Shown: piece after piece, positions 34,401 through 49,400 of the stretch
Position numbering within the stretch: position 1 is the first letter of the stretch
Layout: each line of letters begins with the position of its first letter
Source of the DNA: Acanthococcus lagerstroemiae
Taxonomy: Eukaryota; Arthropoda; Insecta; Hemiptera; Eriococcidae
Reading direction: 5' to 3'
DNA length: 64,000 nucleotides
Assembly: GCA_031841125.1 (NCBI GenBank)
Contig: JAJSSI010000034.1
Span: 1 to 64,000 of the forward strand
Notes under the pieces: model-generated
Databases searched by the model: none
Told to the model about the DNA's origin: nothing
Seen by the model: only the letters and a program-made list of their open reading frames with translations
Position numbers and translations under genes: made by a program

Positions 34401-37400
34401 GTATAGTATGGAGAAATTTTCAAAATTTGAAAAAATCAAAAATTTCAAATTAATGAGTGTTTCTTACTCAGTTTTTCACGCTGAGTTCGAATAAGTGGTT
34501 CCCATTTGGCGGCGACCCTCCGTTCTTGAGGTACACTCAAAAAAGTTGGGAAAATTGATCAATTTGGGTCAAAAAATGACTCTAGCTCAATTTCGACAAC
34601 GGATTCGAATTCGTCTCGAAAAATTGAGTACTTAGCACCAGCGCCGACGCCGTAGCTCCCCGAAAATTTTTTCGCCCAAAAAAAGACATGATGTATAGTA
34701 TGGAGAAATTTTCAAAATTTGAAAAAATCAAAAATTTCAAATTAATGAGTGTTTCTTACTCAGTTTTTCACGCTGAGTTCGAATAAGTGGTTCCCATTTG
34801 GCGGCGACCCTCCGTTCTTGAGGTACACTCAAAAAAGTTGGGAAAATTGATCAATTTGGGTCAAAAAATGACTCTAGCTCAATTTCGACAACGGATTCGA
34901 ATTCGTCTCGAAAAATTGAGTACTTAGCACCAGCGCCGACGCCGTAGCTCCCCGAAAATTTTTTCGCCCAAAAAAAGACATGATGTATAGTATGGAGAAA
35001 TTTTCAAAATTTGAAAAAATCAAAAATTTCAAATTAATGAGTGTTTCTTACTCAGTTTTTCACGCTGAGTTCGAATAAGTGGTTCCCATTTGGCGGCGAC
35101 CCTCCGTTCTTGAGGTACACTCAAAAAAGTTGGGAAAATTGATCAATTTGGGTCAAAAAATGACTCTAGCTCAATTTCGACAACGGATTCGAATTCGTCT
35201 CGAAAAATTGAGTACTTAGCACCAGCGCCGACGCCGTAGCTCCCCGAAAATTTTTTCGCCCAAAAAAAGACATGATGTATAGTATGGAGAAATTTTCAAA
35301 ATTTGAAAAAATCAAAAATTTCAAATTAATGAGTGTTTCTTACTCAGTTTTTCACGCTGAGTTCGAATAAGTGGTTCCCATTTGGCGGCGACCCTCCGTT
35401 CTTGAGGTACACTCAAAAAAGTTGGGAAAATTGATCAATTTGGGTCAAAAAATGACTCTAGCTCAATTTCGACAACGGATTCGAATTCGTCTCGAAAAAT
35501 TGAGTACTTAGCACCAGCGCCGACGCCGTAGCTCCCCGAAAATTTTTTCGCCCAAAAAAAGACATGATGTATAGTATGGAGAAATTTTCAAAATTTGAAA
35601 AAATCAAAAATTTCAAATTAATGAGTGTTTCTTACTCAGTTTTTCACGCTGAGTTCGAATAAGTGGTTCCCATTTGGCGGCGACCCTCCGTTCTTGAGGT
35701 ACACTCAAAAAAGTTGGGAAAATTGATCAATTTGGGTCAAAAAATGACTCTAGCTCAATTTCGACAACGGATTCGAATTCGTCTCGAAAAATTGAGTACT
35801 TAGCACCAGCGCCGACGCCGTAGCTCCCCGAAAATTTTTTCGCCCAAAAAAAGACATGATGTATAGTATGGAGAAATTTTCAAAATTTGAAAAAATCAAA
35901 AATTTCAAATTAATGAGTGTTTCTTACTCAGTTTTTCACGCTGAGTTCGAATAAGTGGTTCCCATTTGGCGGCGACCCTCCGTTCTTGAGGTACACTCAA
36001 AAAAGTTGGGAAAATTGATCAATTTGGGTCAAAAAATGACTCTAGCTCAATTTCGACAACGGATTCGAATTCGTCTCGAAAAATTGAGTACTTAGCACCA
36101 GCGCCGACGCCGTAGCTCCCCGAAAATTTTTTCGCCCAAAAAAAGACATGATGTATAGTATGGAGAAATTTTCAAAATTTGAAAAAATCAAAAATTTCAA
36201 ATTAATGAGTGTTTCTTACTCAGTTTTTCACGCTGAGTTCGAATAAGTGGTTCCCATTTGGCGGCGACCCTCCGTTCTTGAGGTACACTCAAAAAAGTTG
36301 GGAAAATTGATCAATTTGGGTCAAAAAATGACTCTAGCTCAATTTCGACAACGGATTCGAATTCGTCTCGAAAAATTGAGTACTTAGCACCAGCGCCGAC
36401 GCCGTAGCTCCCCGAAAATTTTTTCGCCCAAAAAAAGACATGATGTATAGTATGGAGAAATTTTCAAAATTTGAAAAAATCAAAAATTTCAAATTAATGA
36501 GTGTTTCTTACTCAGTTTTTCACGCTGAGTTCGAATAAGTGGTTCCCATTTGGCGGCGACCCTCCGTTCTTGAGGTACACTCAAAAAAGTTGGGAAAATT
36601 GATCAATTTGGGTCAAAAAATGACTCTAGCTCAATTTCGACAACGGATTCGAATTCGTCTCGAAAAATTGAGTACTTAGCACCAGCGCCGACGCCGTAGC
36701 TCCCCGAAAATTTTTTCGCCCAAAAAAAGACATGATGTATAGTATGGAGAAATTTTCAAAATTTGAAAAAATCAAAAATTTCAAATTAATGAGTGTTTCT
36801 TACTCAGTTTTTCACGCTGAGTTCGAATAAGTGGTTCCCATTTGGCGGCGACCCTCCGTTCTTGAGGTACACTCAAAAAAGTTGGGAAAATTGATCAATT
36901 TGGGTCAAAAAATGACTCTAGCTCAATTTCGACAACGGATTCGAATTCGTCTCGAAAAATTGAGTACTTAGCACCAGCGCCGACGCCGTAGCTCCCCGAA
37001 AATTTTTTCGCCCAAAAAAAGACATGATGTATAGTATGGAGAAATTTTCAAAATTTGAAAAAATCAAAAATTTCAAATTAATGAGTGTTTCTTACTCAGT
37101 TTTTCACGCTGAGTTCGAATAAGTGGTTCCCATTTGGCGGCGACCCTCCGTTCTTGAGGTACACTCAAAAAAGTTGGGAAAATTGATCAATTTGGGTCAA
37201 AAAATGACTCTAGCTCAATTTCGACAACGGATTCGAATTCGTCTCGAAAAATTGAGTACTTAGCACCAGCGCCGACGCCGTAGCTCCCCGAAAATTTTTT
37301 CGCCCAAAAAAAGACATGATGTATAGTATGGAGAAATTTTCAAAATTTGAAAAAATCAAAAATTTCAAATTAATGAGTGTTTCTTACTCAGTTTTTCACG

Positions 37401-40400
37401 CTGAGTTCGAATAAGTGGTTCCCATTTGGCGGCGACCCTCCGTTCTTGAGGTACACTCAAAAAAGTTGGGAAAATTGATCAATTTGGGTCAAAAAATGAC
37501 TCTAGCTCAATTTCGACAACGGATTCGAATTCGTCTCGAAAAATTGAGTACTTAGCACCAGCGCCGACGCCGTAGCTCCCCGAAAATTTTTTCGCCCAAA
37601 AAAAGACATGATGTATAGTATGGAGAAATTTTCAAAATTTGAAAAAATCAAAAATTTCAAATTAATGAGTGTTTCTTACTCAGTTTTTCACGCTGAGTTC
37701 GAATAAGTGGTTCCCATTTGGCGGCGACCCTCCGTTCTTGAGGTACACTCAAAAAAGTTGGGAAAATTGATCAATTTGGGTCAAAAAATGACTCTAGCTC
37801 AATTTCGACAACGGATTCGAATTCGTCTCGAAAAATTGAGTACTTAGCACCAGCGCCGACGCCGTAGCTCCCCGAAAATTTTTTCGCCCAAAAAAAGACA
37901 TGATGTATAGTATGGAGAAATTTTCAAAATTTGAAAAAATCAAAAATTTCAAATTAATGAGTGTTTCTTACTCAGTTTTTCACGCTGAGTTCGAATAAGT
38001 GGTTCCCATTTGGCGGCGACCCTCCGTTCTTGAGGTACACTCAAAAAAGTTGGGAAAATTGATCAATTTGGGTCAAAAAATGACTCTAGCTCAATTTCGA
38101 CAACGGATTCGAATTCGTCTCGAAAAATTGAGTACTTAGCACCAGCGCCGACGCCGTAGCTCCCCGAAAATTTTTTCGCCCAAAAAAAGACATGATGTAT
38201 AGTATGGAGAAATTTTCAAAATTTGAGAAAATCAAAAATTTCAAATTAATGAGTGTTTCTTACTCAGTTTTTCACGCTGAGTTCGAATAAGTGGTTCCCA
38301 TTTGGCGGCGACCCTCCGTTCTTGAGGTACACTCAAAAAAGTTGGGAAAATTGATCAATTTGGGTCAAAAAATGACTCTAGCTCAATTTCGACAACGGAT
38401 TCGAATTCGTCTCGAAAAATTGAGTACTTAGCACCAGCGCCGACGCCGTAGCTCCCCGAAAATTTTTTCGCCCAAAAAAAGACATGATGTATAGTATGGA
38501 GAAATTTTCAAAATTTGAAAAAATCAAAAATTTCAAATTAATGAGTGTTTCTTACTCAGTTTTTCACGCTGAGTTCGAATAAGTGGTTCCCATTTGGCGG
38601 CGACCCTCCGTTCTTGAGGTACACTCAAAAAAGTTGGGAAAATTGATCAATTTGGGTCAAAAAATGACTCTAGCTCAATTTCGACAACGGATTCGAATTC
38701 GTCTCGAAAAATTGAGTACTTAGCACCAGCGCCGACGCCGTAGCTCCCCGAAAATTTTTTCGCCCAAAAAAAGACATGATGTATAGTATGGAGAAATTTT
38801 CAAAATTTGAAAAAATCAAAAATTTCAAATTAATGAGTGTTTCTTACTCAGTTTTTCACGCTGAGTTCGAATAAGTGGTTCCCATTTGGCGGCGACCCTC
38901 CGTTCTTGAGGTACACTCAAAAAAGTTGGGAAAATTGATCAATTTGGGTCAAAAAATGACTCTAGCTCAATTTCGACAACGGATTCGAATTCGTCTCGAA
39001 AAATTGAGTACTTAGCACCAGCGCCGACGCCGTAGCTCCCCGAAAATTTTTTCGCCCAAAAAAAGACATGATGTATAGTATGGAGAAATTTTCAAAATTT
39101 GAAAAAATCAAAAATTTCAAATTAATGAGTGTTTCTTACTCAGTTTTTCACGCTGAGTTCGAATAAGTGGTTCCCATTTGGCGGCGACCCTCCGTTCTTG
39201 AGGTACACTCAAAAAAGTTGGGAAAATTGATCAATTTGGGTCAAAAAATGACTCTAGCTCAATTTCGACAACGGATTCGAATTCGTCTCGAAAAATTGAG
39301 TACTTAGCACCAGCGCCGACGCCGTAGCTCCCCGAAAATTTTTTCGCCCAAAAAAAGACATGATGTATAGTATGGAGAAATTTTCAAAATTTGAAAAAAT
39401 CAAAAATTTCAAATTAATGAGTGTTTCTTACTCAGTTTTTCACGCTGAGTTCGAATAAGTGGTTCCCATTTGGCGGCGACCCTCCGTTCTTGAGGTACAC
39501 TCAAAAAAGTTGGGAAAATTGATCAATTTGGGTCAAAAAATGACTCTAGCTCAATTTCGACAACGGATTCGAATTCGTCTCGAAAAATTGAGTACTTAGC
39601 ACCAGCGCCGACGCCGTAGCTCCCCGAAAATTTTTTCGCCCAAAAAAAGACATGATGTATAGTATGGAGAAATTTTCAAAATTTGAAAAAATCAAAAATT
39701 TCAAATTAATGAGTGTTTCTTACTCAGTTTTTCACGCTGAGTTCGAATAAGTGGTTCCCATTTGGCGGCGACCCTCCGTTCTTGAGGTACACTCAAAAAA
39801 GTTGGGAAAATTGATCAATTTGGGTCAAAAAATGACTCTAGCTCAATTTCGACAACGGATTCGAATTCGTCTCGAAAAATTGAGTACTTAGCACCAGCGC
39901 CGACGCCGTAGCTCCCCGAAAATTTTTTCGCCCAAAAAAAGACATGATGTATAGTATGGAGAAATTTTCAAAATTTGAAAAAATCAAAAATTTCAAATTA
40001 ATGAGTGTTTCTTACTCAGTTTTTCACGCTGAGTTCGAATAAGTGGTTCCCATTTGGCGGCGACCCTCCGTTCTTGAGGTACACTCAAAAAAGTTGGGAA
40101 AATTGATCAATTTGGGTCAAAAAATGACTCTAGCTCAATTTCGACAACGGATTCGAATTCGTCTCGAAAAATTGAGTACTTAGCACCAGCGCCGACGCCG
40201 TAGCTCCCCGAAAATTTTTTCGCCCAAAAAAAGACATGATGTATAGTATGGAGAAATTTTCAAAATTTGAAAAAATCAAAAATTTCAAATTAATGAGTGT
40301 TTCTTACTCAGTTTTTCACGCTGAGTTCGAATAAGTGGTTCCCATTTGGCGGCGACCCTCCGTTCTTGAGGTACACTCAAAAAAGTTGGGAAAATTGATC

Positions 40401-43400
40401 AATTTGGGTCAAAAAATGACTCTAGCTCAATTTCGACAACGGATTCGAATTCGTCTCGAAAAATTGAGTACTTAGCACCAGCGCCGACGCCGTAGCTCCC
40501 CGAAAATTTTTTCGCCCAAAAAAAGACATGATGTATAGTATGGAGAAATTTTCAAAATTTGAAAAAATCAAAAATTTCAAATTAATGAGTGTTTCTTACT
40601 CAGTTTTTCACGCTGAGTTCGAATAAGTGGTTCCCATTTGGCGGCGACCCTCCGTTCTTGAGGTACACTCAAAAAAGTTGGGAAAATTGATCAATTTGGG
40701 TCAAAAAATGACTCTAGCTCAATTTCGACAACGGATTCGAATTCGTCTCGAAAAATTGAGTACTTAGCACCAGCGCCGACGCCGTAGCTCCCCGAAAATT
40801 TTTTCGCCCAAAAAAAGACATGATGTATAGTATGGAGAAATTTTCAAAATTTGAAAAAATCAAAAATTTCAAATTAATGAGTGTTTCTTACTCAGTTTTT
40901 CACGCTGAGTTCGAATAAGTGGTTCCCATTTGGCGGCGACCCTCCGTTCTTGAGGTACACTCAAAAAAGTTGGGAAAATTGATCAATTTGGGTCAAAAAA
41001 TGACTCTAGCTCAATTTCGACAACGGATTCGAATTCGTCTCGAAAAATTGAGTACTTAGCACCAGCGCCGACGCCGTAGCTCCCCGAAAATTTTTTCGCC
41101 CAAAAAAAGACATGATGTATAGTATGGAGAAATTTTCAAAATTTGAAAAAATCAAAAATTTCAAATTAATGAGTGTTTCTTACTCAGTTTTTCACGCTGA
41201 GTTCGAATAAGTGGTTCCCATTTGGCGGCGACCCTCCGTTCTTGAGGTACACTCAAAAAAGTTGGGAAAATTGATCAATTTGGGTCAAAAAATGACTCTA
41301 GCTCAATTTCGACAACGGATTCGAATTCGTCTCGAAAAATTGAGTACTTAGCACCAGCGCCGACGCCGTAGCTCCCCGAAAATTTTTTCGCCCAAAAAAA
41401 GACATGATGTATAGTATGGAGAAATTTTCAAAATTTGAAAAAATCAAAAATTTCAAATTAATGAGTGTTTCTTACTCAGTTTTTCACGCTGAGTTCGAAT
41501 AAGTGGTTCCCATTTGGCGGCGACCCTCCGTTCTTGAGGTACACTCAAAAAAGTTGGGAAAATTGATCAATTTGGGTCAAAAAATGACTCTAGCTCAATT
41601 TCGACAACGGATTCGAATTCGTCTCGAAAAATTGAGTACTTAGCACCAGCGCCGACGCCGTAGCTCCCCGAAAATTTTTTCGCCCAAAAAAAGACATGAT
41701 GTATAGTATGGAGAAATTTTCAAAATTTGAAAAAATCAAAAATTTCAAATTAATGAGTGTTTCTTACTCAGTTTTTCACGCTGAGTTCGAATAAGTGGTT
41801 CCCATTTGGCGGCGACCCTCCGTTCTTGAGGTACACTCAAAAAAGTTGGGAAAATTGATCAATTTGGGTCAAAAAATGACTCTAGCTCAATTTCGACAAC
41901 GGATTCGAATTCGTCTCGAAAAATTGAGTACTTAGCACCAGCGCCGACGCCGTAGCTCCCCGAAAATTTTTTCGCCCAAAAAAAGACATGATGTATAGTA
42001 TGGAGAAATTTTCAAAATTTGAAAAAATCAAAAATTTCAAATTAATGAGTGTTTCTTACTCAGTTTTTCACGCTGAGTTCGAATAAGTGGTTCCCATTTG
42101 GCGGCGACCCTCCGTTCTTGAGGTACACTCAAAAAAGTTGGGAAAATTGATCAATTTGGGTCAAAAAATGACTCTAGCTCAATTTCGACAACGGATTCGA
42201 ATTCGTCTCGAAAAATTGAGTACTTAGCACCAGCGCCGACGCCGTAGCTCCCCGAAAATTTTTTCGCCCAAAAAAAGACATGATGTATAGTATGGAGAAA
42301 TTTTCAAAATTTGAAAAAATCAAAAATTTCAAATTAATGAGTGTTTCTTACTCAGTTTTTCACGCTGAGTTCGAATAAGTGGTTCCCATTTGGCGGCGAC
42401 CCTCCGTTCTTGAGGTACACTCAAAAAAGTTGGGAAAATTGATCAATTTGGGTCAAAAAATGACTCTAGCTCAATTTCGACAACGGATTCGAATTCGTCT
42501 CGAAAAATTGAGTACTTAGCACCAGCGCCGACGCCGTAGCTCCCCGAAAATTTTTTCGCCCAAAAAAAGACATGATGTATAGTATGGAGAAATTTTCAAA
42601 ATTTGAAAAAATCAAAAATTTCAAATTAATGAGTGTTTCTTACTCAGTTTTTCACGCTGAGTTCGAATAAGTGGTTCCCATTTGGCGGCGACCCTCCGTT
42701 CTTGAGGTACACTCAAAAAAGTTGGGAAAATTGATCAATTTGGGTCAAAAAATGACTCTAGCTCAATTTCGACAACGGATTCGAATTCGTCTCGAAAAAT
42801 TGAGTACTTAGCACCAGCGCCGACGCCGTAGCTCCCCGAAAATTTTTTCGCCCAAAAAAAGACATGATGTATAGTATGGAGAAATTTTCAAAATTTGAAA
42901 AAATCAAAAATTTCAAATTAATGAGTGTTTCTTACTCAGTTTTTCACGCTGAGTTCGAATAAGTGGTTCCCATTTGGCGGCGACCCTCCGTTCTTGAGGT
43001 ACACTCAAAAAAGTTGGGAAAATTGATCAATTTGGGTCAAAAAATGACTCTAGCTCAATTTCGACAACGGATTCGAATTCGTCTCGAAAAATTGAGTACT
43101 TAGCACCAGCGCCGACGCCGTAGCTCCCCGAAAATTTTTTCGCCCAAAAAAAGACATGATGTATAGTATGGAGAAATTTTCAAAATTTGAAAAAATCAAA
43201 AATTTCAAATTAATGAGTGTTTCTTACTCAGTTTTTCACGCTGAGTTCGAATAAGTGGTTCCCATTTGGCGGCGACCCTCCGTTCTTGAGGTACACTCAA
43301 AAAAGTTGGGAAAATTGATCAATTTGGGTCAAAAAATGACTCTAGCTCAATTTCGACAACGGATTCGAATTCGTCTCGAAAAATTGAGTACTTAGCACCA

Positions 43401-46400
43401 GCGCCGACGCCGTAGCTCCCCGAAAATTTTTTCGCCCAAAAAAAGACATGATGTATAGTATGGAGAAATTTTCAAAATTTGAAAAAATCAAAAATTTCAA
43501 ATTAATGAGTGTTTCTTACTCAGTTTTTCACGCTGAGTTCGAATAAGTGGTTCCCATTTGGCGGCGACCCTCCGTTCTTGAGGTACACTCAAAAAAGTTG
43601 GGAAAATTGATCAATTTGGGTCAAAAAATGACTCTAGCTCAATTTCGACAACGGATTCGAATTCGTCTCGAAAAATTGAGTACTTAGCACCAGCGCCGAC
43701 GCCGTAGCTCCCCGAAAATTTTTTCGCCCAAAAAAAGACATGATGTATAGTATGGAGAAATTTTCAAAATTTGAGAAAATCAAAAATTTCAAATTAATGA
43801 GTGTTTCTTACTCAGTTTTTCACGCTGAGTTCGAATAAGTGGTTCCCATTTGGCGGCGACCCTCCGTTCTTGAGGTACACTCAAAAAAGTTGGGAAAATT
43901 GATCAATTTGGGTCAAAAAATGACTCTAGCTCAATTTCGACAACGGATTCGAATTCGTCTCGAAAAATTGAGTACTTAGCACCAGCGCCGACGCCGTAGC
44001 TCCCCGAAAATTTTTTCGCCCAAAAAAAGACATGATGTATAGTATGGAGAAATTTTCAAAATTTGAAAAAATCAAAAATTTCAAATTAATGAGTGTTTCT
44101 TACTCAGTTTTTCACGCTGAGTTCGAATAAGTGGTTCCCATTTGGCGGCGACCCTCCGTTCTTGAGGTACACTCAAAAAAGTTGGGAAAATTGATCAATT
44201 TGGGTCAAAAAATGACTCTAGCTCAATTTCGACAACGGATTCGAATTCGTCTCGAAAAATTGAGTACTTAGCACCAGCGCCGACGCCGTAGCTCCCCGAA
44301 AATTTTTTCGCCCAAAAAAAGACATGATGTATAGTATGGAGAAATTTTCAAAATTTGAAAAAATCAAAAATTTCAAATTAATGAGTGTTTCTTACTCAGT
44401 TTTTCACGCTGAGTTCGAATAAGTGGTTCCCATTTGGCGGCGACCCTCCGTTCTTGAGGTACACTCAAAAAAGTTGGGAAAATTGATCAATTTGGGTCAA
44501 AAAATGACTCTAGCTCAATTTCGACAACGGATTCGAATTCGTCTCGAAAAATTGAGTACTTAGCACCAGCGCCGACGCCGTAGCTCCCCGAAAATTTTTT
44601 CGCCCAAAAAAAGACATGATGTATAGTATGGAGAAATTTTCAAAATTTGAAAAAATCAAAAATTTCAAATTAATGAGTGTTTCTTACTCAGTTTTTCACG
44701 CTGAGTTCGAATAAGTGGTTCCCATTTGGCGGCGACCCTCCGTTCTTGAGGTACACTCAAAAAAGTTGGGAAAATTGATCAATTTGGGTCAAAAAATGAC
44801 TCTAGCTCAATTTCGACAACGGATTCGAATTCGTCTCGAAAAATTGAGTACTTAGCACCAGCGCCGACGCCGTAGCTCCCCGAAAATTTTTTCGCCCAAA
44901 AAAAGACATGATGTATAGTATGGAGAAATTTTCAAAATTTGAAAAAATCAAAAATTTCAAATTAATGAGTGTTTCTTACTCAGTTTTTCACGCTGAGTTC
45001 GAATAAGTGGTTCCCATTTGGCGGCGACCCTCCGTTCTTGAGGTACACTCAAAAAAGTTGGGAAAATTGATCAATTTGGGTCAAAAAATGACTCTAGCTC
45101 AATTTCGACAACGGATTCGAATTCGTCTCGAAAAATTGAGTACTTAGCACCAGCGCCGACGCCGTAGCTCCCCGAAAATTTTTTCGCCCAAAAAAAGACA
45201 TGATGTATAGTATGGAGAAATTTTCAAAATTTGAAAAAATCAAAAATTTCAAATTAATGAGTGTTTCTTACTCAGTTTTTCACGCTGAGTTCGAATAAGT
45301 GGTTCCCATTTGGCGGCGACCCTCCGTTCTTGAGGTACACTCAAAAAAGTTGGGAAAATTGATCAATTTGGGTCAAAAAATGACTCTAGCTCAATTTCGA
45401 CAACGGATTCGAATTCGTCTCGAAAAATTGAGTACTTAGCACCAGCGCCGACGCCGTAGCTCCCCGAAAATTTTTTCGCCCAAAAAAAGACATGATGTAT
45501 AGTATGGAGAAATTTTCAAAATTTGAAAAAATCAAAAATTTCAAATTAATGAGTGTTTCTTACTCAGTTTTTCACGCTGAGTTCGAATAAGTGGTTCCCA
45601 TTTGGCGGCGACCCTCCGTTCTTGAGGTACACTCAAAAAAGTTGGGAAAATTGATCAATTTGGGTCAAAAAATGACTCTAGCTCAATTTCGACAACGGAT
45701 TCGAATTCGTCTCGAAAAATTGAGTACTTAGCACCAGCGCCGACGCCGTAGCTCCCCGAAAATTTTTTCGCCCAAAAAAAGACATGATGTATAGTATGGA
45801 GAAATTTTCAAAATTTGAAAAAATCAAAAATTTCAAATTAATGAGTGTTTCTTACTCAGTTTTTCACGCTGAGTTCGAATAAGTGGTTCCCATTTGGCGG
45901 CGACCCTCCGTTCTTGAGGTACACTCAAAAAAGTTGGGAAAATTGATCAATTTGGGTCAAAAAATGACTCTAGCTCAATTTCGACAACGGATTCGAATTC
46001 GTCTCGAAAAATTGAGTACTTAGCACCAGCGCCGACGCCGTAGCTCCCCGAAAATTTTTTCGCCCAAAAAAAGACATGATGTATAGTATGGAGAAATTTT
46101 CAAAATTTGAAAAAATCAAAAATTTCAAATTAATGAGTGTTTCTTACTCAGTTTTTCACGCTGAGTTCGAATAAGTGGTTCCCATTTGGCGGCGACCCTC
46201 CGTTCTTGAGGTACACTCAAAAAAGTTGGGAAAATTGATCAATTTGGGTCAAAAAATGACTCTAGCTCAATTTCGACAACGGATTCGAATTCGTCTCGAA
46301 AAATTGAGTACTTAGCACCAGCGCCGACGCCGTAGCTCCCCGAAAATTTTTTCGCCCAAAAAAAGACATGATGTATAGTATGGAGAAATTTTCAAAATTT

Positions 46401-49400
46401 GAAAAAATCAAAAATTTCAAATTAATGAGTGTTTCTTACTCAGTTTTTCACGCTGAGTTCGAATAAGTGGTTCCCATTTGGCGGCGACCCTCCGTTCTTG
46501 AGGTACACTCAAAAAAGTTGGGAAAATTGATCAATTTGGGTCAAAAAATGACTCTAGCTCAATTTCGACAACGGATTCGAATTCGTCTCGAAAAATTGAG
46601 TACTTAGCACCAGCGCCGACGCCGTAGCTCCCCGAAAATTTTTTCGCCCAAAAAAAGACATGATGTATAGTATGGAGAAATTTTCAAAATTTGAAAAAAT
46701 CAAAAATTTCAAATTAATGAGTGTTTCTTACTCAGTTTTTCACGCTGAGTTCGAATAAGTGGTTCCCATTTGGCGGCGACCCTCCGTTCTTGAGGTACAC
46801 TCAAAAAAGTTGGGAAAATTGATCAATTTGGGTCAAAAAATGACTCTAGCTCAATTTCGACAACGGATTCGAATTCGTCTCGAAAAATTGAGTACTTAGC
46901 ACCAGCGCCGACGCCGTAGCTCCCCGAAAATTTTTTCGCCCAAAAAAAGACATGATGTATAGTATGGAGAAATTTTCAAAATTTGAAAAAATCAAAAATT
47001 TCAAATTAATGAGTGTTTCTTACTCAGTTTTTCACGCTGAGTTCGAATAAGTGGTTCCCATTTGGCGGCGACCCTCCGTTCTTGAGGTACACTCAAAAAA
47101 GTTGGGAAAATTGATCAATTTGGGTCAAAAAATGACTCTAGCTCAATTTCGACAACGGATTCGAATTCGTCTCGAAAAATTGAGTACTTAGCACCAGCGC
47201 CGACGCCGTAGCTCCCCGAAAATTTTTTCGCCCAAAAAAAGACATGATGTATAGTATGGAGAAATTTTCAAAATTTGAAAAAATCAAAAATTTCAAATTA
47301 ATGAGTGTTTCTTACTCAGTTTTTCACGCTGAGTTCGAATAAGTGGTTCCCATTTGGCGGCGACCCTCCGTTCTTGAGGTACACTCAAAAAAGTTGGGAA
47401 AATTGATCAATTTGGGTCAAAAAATGACTCTAGCTCAATTTCGACAACGGATTCGAATTCGTCTCGAAAAATTGAGTACTTAGCACCAGCGCCGACGCCG
47501 TAGCTCCCCGAAAATTTTTTCGCCCAAAAAAAGACATGATGTATAGTATGGAGAAATTTTCAAAATTTGAAAAAATCAAAAATTTCAAATTAATGAGTGT
47601 TTCTTACTCAGTTTTTCACGCTGAGTTCGAATAAGTGGTTCCCATTTGGCGGCGACCCTCCGTTCTTGAGGTACACTCAAAAAAGTTGGGAAAATTGATC
47701 AATTTGGGTCAAAAAATGACTCTAGCTCAATTTCGACAACGGATTCGAATTCGTCTCGAAAAATTGAGTACTTAGCACCAGCGCCGACGCCGTAGCTCCC
47801 CGAAAATTTTTTCGCCCAAAAAAAGACATGATGTATAGTATGGAGAAATTTTCAAAATTTGAAAAAATCAAAAATTTCAAATTAATGAGTGTTTCTTACT
47901 CAGTTTTTCACGCTGAGTTCGAATAAGTGGTTCCCATTTGGCGGCGACCCTCCGTTCTTGAGGTACACTCAAAAAAGTTGGGAAAATTGATCAATTTGGG
48001 TCAAAAAATGACTCTAGCTCAATTTCGACAACGGATTCGAATTCGTCTCGAAAAATTGAGTACTTAGCACCAGCGCCGACGCCGTAGCTCCCCGAAAATT
48101 TTTTCGCCCAAAAAAAGACATGATGTATAGTATGGAGAAATTTTCAAAATTTGAAAAAATCAAAAATTTCAAATTAATGAGTGTTTCTTACTCAGTTTTT
48201 CACGCTGAGTTCGAATAAGTGGTTCCCATTTGGCGGCGACCCTCCGTTCTTGAGGTACACTCAAAAAAGTTGGGAAAATTGATCAATTTGGGTCAAAAAA
48301 TGACTCTAGCTCAATTTCGACAACGGATTCGAATTCGTCTCGAAAAATTGAGTACTTAGCACCAGCGCCGACGCCGTAGCTCCCCGAAAATTTTTTCGCC
48401 CAAAAAAAGACATGATGTATAGTATGGAGAAATTTTCAAAATTTGAAAAAATCAAAAATTTCAAATTAATGAGTGTTTCTTACTCAGTTTTTCACGCTGA
48501 GTTCGAATAAGTGGTTCCCATTTGGCGGCGACCCTCCGTTCTTGAGGTACACTCAAAAAAGTTGGGAAAATTGATCAATTTGGGTCAAAAAATGACTCTA
48601 GCTCAATTTCGACAACGGATTCGAATTCGTCTCGAAAAATTGAGTACTTAGCACCAGCGCCGACGCCGTAGCTCCCCGAAAATTTTTTCGCCCAAAAAAA
48701 GACATGATGTATAGTATGGAGAAATTTTCAAAATTTGAAAAAATCAAAAATTTCAAATTAATGAGTGTTTCTTACTCAGTTTTTCACGCTGAGTTCGAAT
48801 AAGTGGTTCCCATTTGGCGGCGACCCTCCGTTCTTGAGGTACACTCAAAAAAGTTGGGAAAATTGATCAATTTGGGTCAAAAAATGACTCTAGCTCAATT
48901 TCGACAACGGATTCGAATTCGTCTCGAAAAATTGAGTACTTAGCACCAGCGCCGACGCCGTAGCTCCCCGAAAATTTTTTCGCCCAAAAAAAGACATGAT
49001 GTATAGTATGGAGAAATTTTCAAAATTTGAAAAAATCAAAAATTTCAAATTAATGAGTGTTTCTTACTCAGTTTTTCACGCTGAGTTCGAATAAGTGGTT
49101 CCCATTTGGCGGCGACCCTCCGTTCTTGAGGTACACTCAAAAAAGTTGGGAAAATTGATCAATTTGGGTCAAAAAATGACTCTAGCTCAATTTCGACAAC
49201 GGATTCGAATTCGTCTCGAAAAATTGAGTACTTAGCACCAGCGCCGACGCCGTAGCTCCCCGAAAATTTTTTCGCCCAAAAAAAGACATGATGTATAGTA
49301 TGGAGAAATTTTCAAAATTTGAAAAAATCAAAAATTTCAAATTAATGAGTGTTTCTTACTCAGTTTTTCACGCTGAGTTCGAATAAGTGGTTCCCATTTG